Shown: piece after piece, positions 1 to 8,217 of the stretch
How the letters are laid out: the number at the start of each line of letters is the position of its first letter
Numbering within the stretch: position 1 is the stretch's first letter
Assembly: GCA_902799345.1 (NCBI GenBank)
Contig: CADBZW010000018.1
Location: 1-48,409 of the forward strand
DNA: 48,409 nt
DNA from: an uncultured Bacteroidia bacterium
Lineage (GTDB): Bacteria > Bacteroidota > Bacteroidia > Bacteroidales > F082
Direction of reading: 5' to 3'
Position numbers and translations under genes: made by a program
The notes under the pieces: generated by a model
The model's input: only the letters and a program-made list of their open reading frames with translations
Told to the model about the DNA's origin: nothing
Database searches by the model: none

Positions 1-1766
1 GTGTTGAGCATCAGCGTGTAGCTGTCGGGCATCGAGCCGTAGAACGACATCGGGCCGCCGCCCATCTGCTCCATCTCCTTCATACGGCGCATCCACTCGT
101 TTTGGGTGACCTCCACGGGAGCGGCTTCAGCACCTTCGTTGCTGAATTCCACATTGAACTTCACCTTGTCGATGACCTTCTCGAAGGCGGCCTTCACGGT
201 CTCCTTCTGCTTGTCGTCAAGGCCCGAGGCGGCTTCCTTGTCGTCCTTCACGATGAGCTTGTCGATGGTATTAGAGTCCACACGGGCAAACATCGCACGG
301 TTGTCGTCGCCTTTCTCGCCTTCCTTCTGCTCGTAGGCGCTGATGAAATGCGGGTCGAGGATGCCGTCCATCATCAAGACGTTGTAGCCCTTGGCTTTGG
401 CATTCTCGATGTTGGTGTATTGGTCGTCCTTGTCGGTGGCGTACAGATAGACGAGGAACTTATCCTTGTTGGTCTGCTGCTCCTTGATGAGGTTCTTGTA
501 CTCCTCGATGGTGTAGTATTTGTCGTCAGTGTCCTTGAAGAGGAAGAACTTCTCGGCGCGTTCGTAGAATTTCGGGTCGCTCATCATGCCGTATTCGATG
601 AAGACGCGGATGTCGTCCCAGTTCTTCTCGTAGGCCTCGCGGTCTTTCTTGAAAAGCTCCTCGAGTTTCTCGGCCACCTTCTTGGTGATGTAGGTCGAGA
701 TTTTCTTCACGTTTTGGTCGCTTTGCAGGAACGAGCGGCTGACGTTCAGCGGGATGTCGGGCGAGTCGATGACGCCGTGCAGCAGCGAGAGGAACTCGGG
801 CAGGATGCCTTCGACGCTATCGGTGACGAAGACCTCGTTGCAATAGAGCTGGATCTTGTTGCGCTGGAACTCGTAGCGGTTTTTCACCTTCGGGAAATAG
901 AGGATGCCCGTGAGGTTGAAGGGGTAGTCCACGTTGAGGTGGATGTGGAACAGCGGCTCGCCGAAGTTCATCGGGTAGAGCACGTGGTAGAAGTCGTTGT
1001 ATTCCTCGTCCTTGATGTCGGTCGGGGCTTTCTTCCACAGCGGCGCCACGTCGTTGATGATCCAAGGCTTCTCCACTTCCTTGGTCTTGGGTTTGCCGTC
1101 CTTGTCGGTCTCGCCTTCGATCTCCTCCTGCACCTTGCGCGTGCCGAACTGAATCGGGATAGGCAGGAACTTGCAGTATTTGTTGAGCAATTCGCGGATG
1201 CGGCCTTCTTCAAGGAACTCTTGCGCGTCGTCGCTGATGTAGAGGATGACGTCGGTGCCACGGTCGCCCTTCGGGATTTCGTTCATCGTGTATTCTGGGC
1301 TGCCGTCGCACTCCCAGATGACGCCGTTGGCGCCTTCTTCCTTGCAGGACTTGGAAATCAGCGACACCTTTGAGGAGACCATGAAGGCAGAATAGAAGCC
1401 CAAGCCAAAATGTCCGATGATATTGGCGGCTTCGGCCTCGCTTTGGGTCTTGAACTTGGCGATGAACTCCTCCGCACCCGAGAAGGCGATTTGGTTGATG
1501 TACTTGTCGACCTCTTCGGCGTTCATGCCGATGCCGCGGTCACGTACGGTGAGGGTCTTTTTCTTCTTGTCGACTTCCACCTTGATGGTGAGGTCGCCCA
1601 GTTCGCCCTTGAACTCACCCGAGGCAGCCAAGGCCTTCAGTTTTTGCGTGGCATCCACGGCGTTACTGATGATTTCGCGCAGGAAAATTTCCTGGTCCGA
1701 ATAGAGGAACTTCTTGATGACAGGAAAAATGTTTTCTGTCTTTACTCCAATGTTACCGGTTGTCAT
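1..1766 (-). CDS. htpG: Molecular chaperone HtpG (Hsp90 family), C-terminus cut by window edge
   Basis: ATP-dependent cytosolic chaperone of the Hsp90 family. The reading frame starts at the ATG at 1766-1764 and stays open for 588 codons to the left edge, so the last part of the C-terminal dimerisation domain is missing; the family in Bacteroidales is roughly 680 residues long. The N-terminal GHKL ATPase domain is clear: FLREIISNAVDA near residues 29-39 (catalytic Glu31, Asn35, nucleotide-binding Asp38), then DRGIGM and GHFGLGFYSAFM, which form the ATP lid. The middle domain includes the conserved segment around GVIDSPDIPLNVSRSFLQ. The visible 3' end reads toward the conserved stretch ending in LMLNT. 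It appears monocistronic; only a weak promoter-like TAGTATTG lies upstream. Family assignment is certain. Confidence 0.96.
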   Translation of the reverse strand, partial: MTTGNIGVKTENIFPVIKKFLYSDQEIFLREIISNAVDATQKLKALAASGEFKGELGDLTIKVEVDKKKKTLTVRDRGIGMNAEEVDKYINQIAFSGAEEFIAKFKTQSEAEAANIIGHFGLGFYSAFMVSSKVSLISKSCKEEGANGVIWECDGSPEYTMNEIPKGDRGTDVILYISDDAQEFLEEGRIRELLNKYCKFLPIPIQFGTRKVQEEIEGETDKDGKPKTKEVEKPWIINDVAPLWKKAPTDIKDEEYNDFYHVLYPMNFGEPLFHIHLNVDYPFNLTGILYFPKVKNRYEFQRNKIQLYCNEVFVTDSVEGILPEFLSLLHGVIDSPDIPLNVSRSFLQSDQNVKKISTYITKKVAEKLEELFKKDREAYEKNWDDIRVFIEYGMMSDPKFYERAEKFFLFKDTDDKYYTIEEYKNLIKEQQTNKDKFLVYLYATDKDDQYTNIENAKAKGYNVLMMDGILDPHFISAYEQKEGEKGDDNRAMFARVDSNTIDKLIVKDDKEAASGLDDKQKETVKAAFEKVIDKVKFNVEFSNEGAEAAPVEVTQNEWMRRMKEMEQMGGGPMSFYGSMPDSYTLMLN

Positions 1767-1826
1767 ATTTCGTTGTTTTTAATGATTGCAATACTAACAC
1801 CTTATGACTACAATTCTCCTCTCAAA

Positions 1827-1934
1827 CCGTCATCGCGGGCTTGACCCGCGATCTCCTGAACGCTCGGGTGTTACCTCCGCGCGAAGGAGATGGCGTTCCG
1901 CTTTCGCGGAATGCCGGTTCTTCCGCCATGACGG
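1827..1934. repeat. REP-like compound palindrome, copy 1
   Basis: A 108-bp element bounded by the inverted termini CCGTCAT (1827-1833) and ATGACGG (1928-1934). Inside are a small hairpin (CGCGGG/CCCGCG, 1835-1850), a central pair of arms ATCTCCT/AGGAGAT (1851-1857 and 1885-1891), and a second hairpin near GGCGTTCCG/CGGAATGCC. The same termini and central arms occur at 37432-37520. It fills most of the htpG-methyltransferase intergenic region. A reading frame across it (1804-2055) is repeat-derived and not a gene. No RAYT transposase is present in the window. Confidence 0.75.
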
Positions 1935-2024
1935 TAAAAGGCTGAATCTAGTCTTTTTCGGTCGGGTTTTGGTGAGTCAAATAATGTGCCACCGACAGAA
2001 AGTGACAAAATGGCAAGAATTTTA

Positions 2025-2032
2025 TACTTTTG
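2025..2032 (+). promoter_or_regulatory. Bacteroidota -7 promoter element for the methyltransferase gene
   Basis: TActTTTG matches the Bacteroidota sigma-ABfr consensus TAnnTTTG. It ends 19 bases before the ATG at 2052, so the leader would be only about 12 nt. This supports the 2052 start over an upstream in-frame ATG at 1986 that lies before the promoter. Confidence 0.7.
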
Positions 2033-2051
2033 CCACATCAAAACAACGACT

Positions 2052-2876
2052 ATGACCGAAATCTACGACTTCTATAACAACGGTGCTGAAATCGGACGCT
2101 TGGAACGTGGTCTGGGTATCGTGGAGTTTCACAGGACAAAGGAGATCTTGGCGCGTTATATAGACAGCGGCAAGGTGATTTATGACATCGGCGGCGGCGT
2201 CGGGATGTATGCCGCTTGGCTAGCGAAAAAAGGCAACGAAGTGCATCTTATTGAGTTGGCGGAAAACGCCGTGGAATATGCCAAGGCCAATATGATGCAA
2301 GACTGCCATTTCATCGCTGAGACGGGCAATGCCTTGCAGGTCAATCGACCCGACAAGAGTGCGGATGTGGTGCTGCTGATGGGACCACAATATCATTTGC
2401 GCGATAGGAAAGAACGCCTGCAATCGCTTCGTGAGGCATTCCGAGTGTTGAAGAAAGACGGCCTCTTAGTGGCGGCGGGTATCTCCAAATTCAGTTCCAT
2501 GACTTGGGCTTTGTCGGTGTATGGCGAGAAAAAGAATGCCTCGCTCATGGAATTCCTCGACGACCCTGTGTTTTTCAACATGATCAAAGGCGAGATGACC
2601 ACGGGCAATCATATCCGTCCGAAGGAATACCCTAAGTTTATTGCAGAGTCTTATTTTACTACTTCTGATGAGATGAAATCGGAAATCATCGAAGCAGGAT
2701 TTATGGTTGAGAAAGCCATTGCCGTAGAAGGCTGTATATGGTTCACGCCCCACCTCACGGAGAAATGGGAAGACGAGGCTAGCCGCGAACGACTGTTGGA
2801 CATCGTCAGGATGACGGAGAGCGAGCCTGAGATGATGGGGATGAGTCCGCATTTCTTGGTGGTGGCGAGAAAATAG
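2052..2876 (+). CDS. Class I SAM-dependent methyltransferase
   Basis: A 274-residue soluble protein with the Rossmann-type SAM-binding signature DIGGGVGMYAAWLA near residue 45, an acidic residue after the second strand (HLIELAENAVEYAKA), and the post-core segment LREAFRVLKKDGLLVAAG typical of Methyltransf_11/25 enzymes. The substrate cannot be told from sequence. The C-terminal half (roughly residues 150-274) is less conserved and probably forms the substrate lid. I place the start at 2052 because a good promoter lies at 2025-2032 and upstream in-frame codons would precede it. It is monocistronic and converges with the small lipoprotein gene at 2955-3353, with a perfect palindromic terminator between them. 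Confidence 0.85.
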   Translation: MTEIYDFYNNGAEIGRLERGLGIVEFHRTKEILARYIDSGKVIYDIGGGVGMYAAWLAKKGNEVHLIELAENAVEYAKANMMQDCHFIAETGNALQVNRPDKSADVVLLMGPQYHLRDRKERLQSLREAFRVLKKDGLLVAAGISKFSSMTWALSVYGEKKNASLMEFLDDPVFFNMIKGEMTTGNHIRPKEYPKFIAESYFTTSDEMKSEIIEAGFMVEKAIAVEGCIWFTPHLTEKWEDEASRERLLDIVRMTESEPEMMGMSPHFLVVARK

Positions 2877-2904
2877 TAATATAGGATAAGCCAATGAAAC
2901 AACA

Positions 2905-2932
2905 ACGGCCAGCCACGATCGTGGCTGGCCGT
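2905..2932. terminator. Bidirectional palindromic terminator
   Basis: A perfect 28-bp palindrome (14 + 14, core CCACGATCGTGG) lies between the convergent methyltransferase and lipoprotein genes. It lacks a long T-tract on either side, so termination may rely on the stem alone. Confidence 0.6.
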
Positions 2933-2954
2933 ATGCATTTGGGTGAAGGAAGAC

Positions 2955-3353
2955 TTATTGGACTTCTTCAACGGCTTCTTCAACAGTTCCTTCAATCTCT
3001 TCGAAAGTCTCTTCGACGGTCTCCTCGATTTTTTCTTTGTCGTTGCAGCCCAGTTGGTTGGCTTTGTCTTCCATGACCTTTTCAAGCTTTTCGCTGAGTT
3101 TCTCGATCTCTGCTTGTTCAGCTTCAGTCATCTTGTCTGCTTCAGCATAGTCTTCCATGGCCAAGCCACTTAACAAAACGGCGAGTGCCGCATCTTCCAT
3201 CTCTTCGCAGGTCTTGGAATCGTTGATGGCTTTCTCAAGTTTTTCAAGCAGGGCCTTGGAGTCCTGGAATTCCTTGGAGCCTTTGTTGCCGCCGCATTGT
3301 GTGAAGGCGAACAACATCATACCCGCGAGGGCAATCATCAGAGTTTTCTTCAT
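2955..3353 (-). CDS. Small acidic lipoprotein, function unknown
   Basis: A 132-residue protein starting at MKKTLM (ATG 3353-3351), with a short hydrophobic signal ending in FAFTQC; Cys20 is followed by GGNKG, a layout common for Bacteroidota lipoproteins, although Gln at -1 is unusual. The mature part is helical and strongly acidic, and the C-terminus is a low-complexity run of Glu/Val/Thr units (EETVEETFEEIEGTVEEAVE). Two further Cys (CEEMED and LGCNDKE) could form a disulfide. I recognise no family. A promoter TAttTTTG (3406-3399) sits about 45 nt upstream, which excludes an in-frame upstream ATG at 3401. The gene converges with the methyltransferase and diverges from the M28 peptidase. Confidence 0.7.
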   Translation of the reverse strand: MKKTLMIALAGMMLFAFTQCGGNKGSKEFQDSKALLEKLEKAINDSKTCEEMEDAALAVLLSGLAMEDYAEADKMTEAEQAEIEKLSEKLEKVMEDKANQLGCNDKEKIEETVEETFEEIEGTVEEAVEEVQ

Positions 3354-3398
3354 GGTGTCGATGTTTAAGTAGTTGATGTAATTAATGAATAATCGCAA

Positions 3399-3406
3399 CA
3401 AAAATA
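3399..3406 (-). promoter_or_regulatory. -7 promoter element for the small lipoprotein gene
   Basis: Read on the minus strand it is TATTTTTG (TAnnTTTG). It lies about 45 nt before the MKKTLM start. Confidence 0.6.
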
Positions 3407-3450
3407 GGAATTATTTTCAATAGAACAAGGTGCAGTGTTGTTTTCTTGAG

Positions 3451-3458
3451 TATTTTTG
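3451..3458 (+). promoter_or_regulatory. -7 promoter element for the M28 peptidase gene
   Basis: TAttTTTG, 69 bases before the ATG at 3528. The resulting leader contains the duplicated 19-mer at 3485-3522. Confidence 0.6.
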
Positions 3459-3484
3459 CACCTAATACAAATACTATGATGATT

Positions 3485-3522
3485 TTCAAAACCTTTAAAT
3501 AACTTCAAAACCTTTAAATAAC
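3485..3522 (+). repeat. Tandem 19-bp duplication in the 5' leader of the M28 gene
   Basis: Two exact, directly adjacent copies of a 19-mer (TTCAAAACCTTTAAATAAC at 3485-3503 and 3504-3522) end six bases before the start codon. The sequence is AT-rich, as is usual for Bacteroidota translation-initiation regions. Confidence 0.9.
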
Positions 3523-3527
3523 TAAAA

Positions 3528-5360
3528 ATGAAAAAGTTCTTTACTACTATGTTTGCGCTGGCCTTGTCATTGGTCACAATGGCTGGCAATTTCGTGATGC
3601 TTCCCTATTCGGGTCGCGCCGAACTGGAAAAGCACTTCTCTGACCCGAACCTGACGGTGCATTTCTACACTGATTCGGAGGTCTTCGCCACGGCTGAACG
3701 TTTCGAGGCGAGCAGTATGGTGATGATTGACGAAAACGCTTTCACTGACAATGGATGCTATACGTTAGTGTACTGTCCGGAGGCACAACAGCAGCAGTAT
3801 GACGCGCTGTTTTCGACCCGGACTTATGTCGTTGTGAAAGGCTCGGCGATGCCTTACAAGAACGACGGCGCCGTGGCCATCTTCAACAAGAAAGCCAGTC
3901 TTCCCAACCTGACCCGCGAGTTCCCGGTGGTGACGGAAGTAGACCCGCGTATCCGCGAGATGTTGAACCAAGTCAATATGGACTCGTTGGAGGCCACGGT
4001 TCAGCACTTGCAGGATTATGGCAGCCGCATTTGGAACTCAGACAACGCCTTTGCCGCTTCCGATTGGATTGCAGGTCGTATGGAGGCCCTTGGCCTTGAG
4101 GTTGAACAGCAGCCTTTCAATGCCAATACATGGATGGGTAGCGGAGAGGCGGCACCTAATGTCATTGGCATACAGCGTGGTACACTTTATCCCGACACAT
4201 ACGTGGTGTGCGGCAGCCACTTCGATTCGTTCTCGTATGAGGCTATGATGGGCGGAGGCACGGCTCCTGGTGCCGACGACAACGCCACGGGCGTGGCCAG
4301 CGTGCTCGAGAGCGCGAGAATTATGACCCAGTATGAGTTTGAATACAGCATCATCTATTGTGCTTACGGCTGCGAGGAGATGGGACTCTATGGCAGTGAG
4401 GCCTACGCTTCGCGTTGCCAGGAGCAGGGCATGGACATCATCGGCTATTTCAACAACGACATGAACGGCTACCTGAATCCTGGCGACCCAATCCATATCG
4501 ATTGCATCTATCCCAACTCGGTAGAGCCTATTGGCACCTATTATATGAATGTAGGCGAAGTGTATTACCCCGAACTTCCCATTCGCCACGTTGACTTCAA
4601 CGAGGGCGACAGCGACCACACCTCTTTCAACAACCACGGCTACATGGGCATCTATCCTTTCGAGGACTACCAGAACCATAGTCCTTACATCCACACGCCT
4701 AATGATGTGATTGGCACGAGCGTGAACAGTTTCGAGATGTCGCAGCAGTATTGCCAGATGAACATCGCTTGTTTGGCCGAGATTGCCAATCCTGTGAGCG
4801 AAATGCCTGTGGTGCAATGCAATCCGGTGAGAGATTTTTCTATTGAGCTACCTGTTTGGAAAGATACATCACCTCTTTGGTTACATTGGAAATCTCCTGA
4901 AGAGGGCTCAACAGGCGAAATAGAGCGATTCGATGTGTATCGCGACAACGTGGTTATTGGAGCGGTGGATTGGGCGGATTCCACATATCTTGGTTATTGG
5001 GGCTATGAGTTTATGGATACGATTACTGTTGGAGCCGAAGCAGAGTATTTCATCATGGCCGTTTATAGCGACGGTTGTGAGGCTCCTTCGCAAACGGAAA
5101 CAGGTTATGGCATCAGTGCAGTTGAGGAGTCGGAATCCAATGTTATGGTTTACCCCAATCCCTCCAACGGCACCTTCAACCTCAATCTCGGCGCAGGCCA
5201 ATGGAACGTGGAAGTTTACGACATCACGGGTCGCAAGGTCTATGAAAACCGCATGGATGGCAATTCCGTCCTCGACCTTGGAGCGTGCCGCAAGGGAATG
5301 TATTTCATGAAAGCCACAGGCGAGAGTAGGGGAGTGACGGCGAAAGTCATGGTGCAGTAA
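3528..5360 (+). CDS. Secreted M28-family zinc metallopeptidase with T9SS sorting domain
   Basis: A 610-residue protein with an N-terminal signal peptide (about residues 1-19). The M28 aminopeptidase core has the full co-catalytic two-zinc set: His231 (CGSHFDS), Asp250/251 (GADDNATG), Glu283-Glu284 (CEEMGLYGS, catalytic base plus ligand), Asp311 (NNDMNG) and His364 (GDSDHTSF). A beta-sandwich linker follows. The last ~75 residues are a type A T9SS sorting domain (VMVYPNPSNGTFNL, then ITGRKVY and a C-terminal KVMVQ). It should therefore be exported by Sec, passed through T9SS and attached to the cell surface or released, where it would trim peptides. The region before the core (residues 20-150) probably serves as a propeptide. 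It is monocistronic, between its own promoter and a strong terminator. Confidence 0.9.
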   Translation: MKKFFTTMFALALSLVTMAGNFVMLPYSGRAELEKHFSDPNLTVHFYTDSEVFATAERFEASSMVMIDENAFTDNGCYTLVYCPEAQQQQYDALFSTRTYVVVKGSAMPYKNDGAVAIFNKKASLPNLTREFPVVTEVDPRIREMLNQVNMDSLEATVQHLQDYGSRIWNSDNAFAASDWIAGRMEALGLEVEQQPFNANTWMGSGEAAPNVIGIQRGTLYPDTYVVCGSHFDSFSYEAMMGGGTAPGADDNATGVASVLESARIMTQYEFEYSIIYCAYGCEEMGLYGSEAYASRCQEQGMDIIGYFNNDMNGYLNPGDPIHIDCIYPNSVEPIGTYYMNVGEVYYPELPIRHVDFNEGDSDHTSFNNHGYMGIYPFEDYQNHSPYIHTPNDVIGTSVNSFEMSQQYCQMNIACLAEIANPVSEMPVVQCNPVRDFSIELPVWKDTSPLWLHWKSPEEGSTGEIERFDVYRDNVVIGAVDWADSTYLGYWGYEFMDTITVGAEAEYFIMAVYSDGCEAPSQTETGYGISAVEESESNVMVYPNPSNGTFNLNLGAGQWNVEVYDITGRKVYENRMDGNSVLDLGACRKGMYFMKATGESRGVTAKVMVQ

Positions 5361-5382
5361 TCCTCGTCTGAGTTAAAACCTT

Positions 5383-5422
5383 CAAAATTCTCCGTTTCAC
5401 TGGGTTGAGACGGAGAATTTTG
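5383..5422 (+). terminator. Terminator of the M28 gene, abutting the next promoter
   Basis: A perfect 13-bp stem (CAAAATTCTCCGT / ACGGAGAATTTTG) has a 14-nt loop. The following T-rich segment TATTTTTG (5423-5430) also reads as the -7 element of the sialidase gene. Confidence 0.8.
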
Positions 5423-5430
5423 TATTTTTG
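5423..5430 (+). promoter_or_regulatory. -7 promoter element for the sialidase gene
   Basis: TAttTTTG lies 20 bases before the ATG at 5450 and directly after the 3' arm of the upstream terminator. Confidence 0.65.
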
Positions 5431-5449
5431 AGGTCTTAATACAACACTT

Positions 5450-6616
5450 ATGAAATATCGAATCTCACTTTTCATTATGGCATTGGGCTTTGTGCTGGCC
5501 TCCTGCGGCAATAATAGCCAACCAATCGAAACCTCCGATTCCGAATCCGATTCCATCCGTTTGCGCACGGTAATCTATCGCCCAGGCGATTACAACTCAA
5601 AGAACTACCGTATCCCCGCTATCATCACGGCCAAAGACGGTTCTTTGGTTATCGCCACCGACAAGCGGAAAAACAACGACATTGACCTGCCCGAAGACAT
5701 TGACATCCTCATTAACCGCAGCACCGATGGCGGTCGCACTTGGAGTGAGCCTTACACCTTGATTGAAGGCCAAGGGGTAGGGAAAGGCTACGGCGACTGC
5801 GCCTTGGTACGCACCAACGACGAAGGCGGCCTATTGGCGGCTTTTGTGGGTGGTTGCGGTTTCTGGCAGGGGAGACCCGAAAACCCGCTACGAACTTATA
5901 TTGCACGAAGTTACGATAATGGCCAGACTTGGACAGAACCCAAAGACATCACAGATGAACTCTACGGCGCGAAGTGTGATAACGAGGTGAGTCGCACTTG
6001 GTGGTCGGCCTTCTTCGCCTCGGGTAACGGCCTGCTGACCTCCACGGGGCGCATCATGTTCGTCCTCGCCGTGCGCGACACCGAGGAATGGGCGGCTTGT
6101 AACTATGCCGTCTATTCCGATGACAATGGTGAGACATGGCAGATATCTGGCCGCGCTTCCCAGCGCGGCGACGAAGCCAAGGTAGTGGAATTGGCCGATG
6201 GCCGCATCTTGATGAGCATCCGCCACGAAGGCGAGCGTTGGTACAATATCTCCGAAGATGGTGGCACTACTTGGAGCCCCGAAACCTCTGCTTGGCCCGA
6301 CCTCGTGGCTACAGCCTGCAATGGCGATATTATCCGTTATTCGACTGAAAATGAAGGCGAAAAGAATGTGCTGCTACATTCGTTGCCTTGCGCCGAAAGC
6401 CGAAAGAATATTACGGTCTACGTTAGCTATGATGAAGGTAAGACTTGGCCCGTGAGCAAATGCATCGTGCCTTACGATGCAGCCTATTCCTCGCTCTGCA
6501 TCCTTCCCGACCACAGCATCGGCCTCTATGTGGAGGAGTCTGACGGCGATTCATTGGGCTATTCCATGGTATTTTACAACTTCGGTTTGGAGTGGCTGGA
6601 GTCTGGAAAGAAATAA
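5450..6616 (+). CDS. GH33 exo-alpha-sialidase, lipoprotein
   Basis: A 388-residue neuraminidase that hydrolyses terminal sialic acids from glycoconjugates. The signal peptide ends in VLASC (lipid-anchored Cys19). The six-bladed propeller is marked by the YRIP motif (Arg54, first of the arginine triad) and five Asp-boxes: STDGGRTW, SYDNGQTW, SDDNGETW, SEDGGTTW and SYDEGKTW. MSIRHEGERWY supplies the second Arg region. The segment CNGDIIRYS leading to SRKNITVYVSYDEGKTW matches the catalytic Tyr/third-Arg part of GH33 enzymes. Linker residues after Cys19 are Ser/Asp/Glu-rich, which favours surface display. No nan catabolism genes are nearby, so released sialic acid may be used through genes elsewhere or may simply unmask underlying glycans. 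Confidence 0.9.
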   Translation: MKYRISLFIMALGFVLASCGNNSQPIETSDSESDSIRLRTVIYRPGDYNSKNYRIPAIITAKDGSLVIATDKRKNNDIDLPEDIDILINRSTDGGRTWSEPYTLIEGQGVGKGYGDCALVRTNDEGGLLAAFVGGCGFWQGRPENPLRTYIARSYDNGQTWTEPKDITDELYGAKCDNEVSRTWWSAFFASGNGLLTSTGRIMFVLAVRDTEEWAACNYAVYSDDNGETWQISGRASQRGDEAKVVELADGRILMSIRHEGERWYNISEDGGTTWSPETSAWPDLVATACNGDIIRYSTENEGEKNVLLHSLPCAESRKNITVYVSYDEGKTWPVSKCIVPYDAAYSSLCILPDHSIGLYVEESDGDSLGYSMVFYNFGLEWLESGKK

Positions 6617-6642
6617 GGCGTTTCCCGTGTCATAATAATTTG

Positions 6643-6650
6643 TACTTTTG
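6643..6650 (+). promoter_or_regulatory. -7 promoter element for the lipoprotein at 6679
   Basis: TAcTTTTG, 28 bases before the ATG at 6679. Confidence 0.65.
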
Positions 6651-6678
6651 CGCCATAAAACATTAAAAAACTACGTTA

Positions 6679-7293
6679 ATGAAAAACCTTAAGAAATCAT
6701 GGATGCTGGCCGCCATCCTTATCTGCGGCGCTTGCTTGGTTGGTTGTGGAAACAAGACCGCCAAAGAAGAAAACGGCGTGGAAAACGCACAAACCGAAGT
6801 CCAGGCTGAGCCTCAAGTACCTGAGCCAGTGTTGTATGATGCCGCCGTCAACGACTACCTGGTCAATGTGATTGGCAAGAACTATGTCGAGGCTGAGTAT
6901 TGCATCCCTTGCCCGCTTCTCGTCAGTACTGATGATGGTGACAAGGAGGATGTCCTCGTTTGGGGCGACTTCTGGGTGTTCAACTATGACCTCTCTGGCG
7001 ACACACTGAAGACCATTTCGGGTGGTGACCATCCTGGCCTGATGCATCTGAAGAAGACAGGGAATGGCTATGAGGTGACCAGCTTCGAAGCTGTGGAAGA
7101 CGGTGCAGGCAACATGGAAAGCGCCAAGAGAATTTTTGGCGACAAGTACGATTCCTTCTGGGAAATCAACAGTCATCAGGAAAAACGTGAGGACTTCAGG
7201 CTGCATTGCATTGCCAACTACGTGAAGGCTCACAACATTCCTGCCAAGATGGTGCAAGACTACGGATGGCCTGCAGTGGCATTGCCGGAATGA
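6679..7293 (+). CDS. Lipoprotein of unknown function
   Basis: A 204-residue protein with a lipoprotein signal (CLVGC, Cys23) followed by an acidic Gln/Glu/Pro-rich linker to about residue 52. The globular part (residues 53-204) contains the motifs EDVLVWGDFWVFNYDLSGDT and SGGDHPGLMHLKKTGNGYEV, a beta-rich arrangement that I cannot assign to a named family. A helical stretch (YVKAHNIPAKMVQDYGWP) closes the protein. It has its own promoter and ends six bases from the convergent AraC gene, with no terminator visible in the gap. A periplasmic or surface location is inferred from the signal only. Confidence 0.7.
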   Translation: MKNLKKSWMLAAILICGACLVGCGNKTAKEENGVENAQTEVQAEPQVPEPVLYDAAVNDYLVNVIGKNYVEAEYCIPCPLLVSTDDGDKEDVLVWGDFWVFNYDLSGDTLKTISGGDHPGLMHLKKTGNGYEVTSFEAVEDGAGNMESAKRIFGDKYDSFWEINSHQEKREDFRLHCIANYVKAHNIPAKMVQDYGWPAVALPE

Positions 7294-7299
7294 AACCCT

Positions 7300-8208
7300 T
7301 CAGCTGTTCCGATACTGGTTCGGCGTCATTCCTGTGTGCTTCTTGAAATACTTGAAGAAAAACGAAGGGTTGGCGAAATTCAGTTCGTCGGAGATTTCCT
7401 TGATGCATAAGTCGCTGTGTTTCAGCATTTGTTTCGCTTCGAGGATGACATATTGATCGATCCATTCTGGAGCCGATTGCCCACTGGTCTCTTTCACGAT
7501 TTTTGAGAGGTATTTGGGCGTGATGCAGAGTTTGTCGGCATAAAATCCCACACCGCGTTCCTTGAGGTGGTGGCGCGTGACCAAATCCACGAAGCGTTCA
7601 AAGACGATTTTGTGACGTGTCGAGGCGGGTCGCTCTTCTTCACTTTGTTTTTGTAGCCGCTGGTTAAGGAAACTACCGAAGGTGAAGAAAACCGATGAAA
7701 TGAGGTGGCTAACGCTTTCTGTCGCATAGGCATAATCTGAATGTATGATGCTGTTGATGAGGCGGATATGCTCTTGCACCAAGTTGAGTTCGTCGGCTTG
7801 TAGGGTGAAGCAGGGATTATCGAGTATGGTGATGGCCTCATTGAGCATTTTGCTGATGTCGGAACGGAATTGGTCGAGAAATCGAGTCGAAACGGCAATG
7901 ATGGTCAGAGTGGCCGCTTTTTCCGATGGCTTTGATTCGAGGCGGATGATGTTTTGGGGCAAGTTGAGCAGCATCATCCCCTCGTGAATCTCGTATTCCT
8001 TCAAGTTGATGCTGCACTTGAAACTGCCTTGCTTGCAAAACGCCGCCACATATGCGTCAACGCGACACGGATAGCGCAACAGGTCGTAGTTGGCTTCGTT
8101 GGTGCGCTCGGCTAAGATAAAGTCGTCACCTATATTAATAATGTTGTCAGTCAAAAACAATTCCTTTGCCCGCGCAATGCTGAAACTGTTGTATCCTTTT
8201 GTTTCCAT
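7300..8208 (-). CDS. AraC/XylS-family transcriptional regulator
   Basis: A 302-residue regulator with an N-terminal cupin-like sensing region (residues ~1-160, with EYEIHEGMMLLNLPQNI) and a C-terminal pair of helix-turn-helix motifs in the last ~100 residues. The first is GVGFYADKLCITPKYLSKIVKE; the second is CIKEISDELNFANPSFFFKYFKK followed by HTGMTPNQYRN, the AraC signature. It is divergent from the TolC-HlyD-ABC2 operon across 157 bp that contain four GTCGAAA half-sites, so it most likely controls that operon and perhaps itself. The ligand is unknown. It ends six bases from the convergent lipoprotein gene. Confidence 0.9.
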   Translation of the reverse strand: METKGYNSFSIARAKELFLTDNIINIGDDFILAERTNEANYDLLRYPCRVDAYVAAFCKQGSFKCSINLKEYEIHEGMMLLNLPQNIIRLESKPSEKAATLTIIAVSTRFLDQFRSDISKMLNEAITILDNPCFTLQADELNLVQEHIRLINSIIHSDYAYATESVSHLISSVFFTFGSFLNQRLQKQSEEERPASTRHKIVFERFVDLVTRHHLKERGVGFYADKLCITPKYLSKIVKETSGQSAPEWIDQYVILEAKQMLKHSDLCIKEISDELNFANPSFFFKYFKKHTGMTPNQYRNS

Positions 8209-8217
8209 TCGTTGAAA

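Noticed and set aside
102..1373. Long plus-strand frame of 423 codons
   Set aside because: Antisense shadow of htpG; the Leu/Val/Asp-rich translation is typical of the reverse strand of a GC-rich conserved gene.
1804..2055. Open frame of 83 codons on the plus strand before the methyltransferase
   Set aside because: It runs through the REP-like palindrome and the methyltransferase promoter, and its composition is repeat-derived (HRGLDPRSP-type translation).
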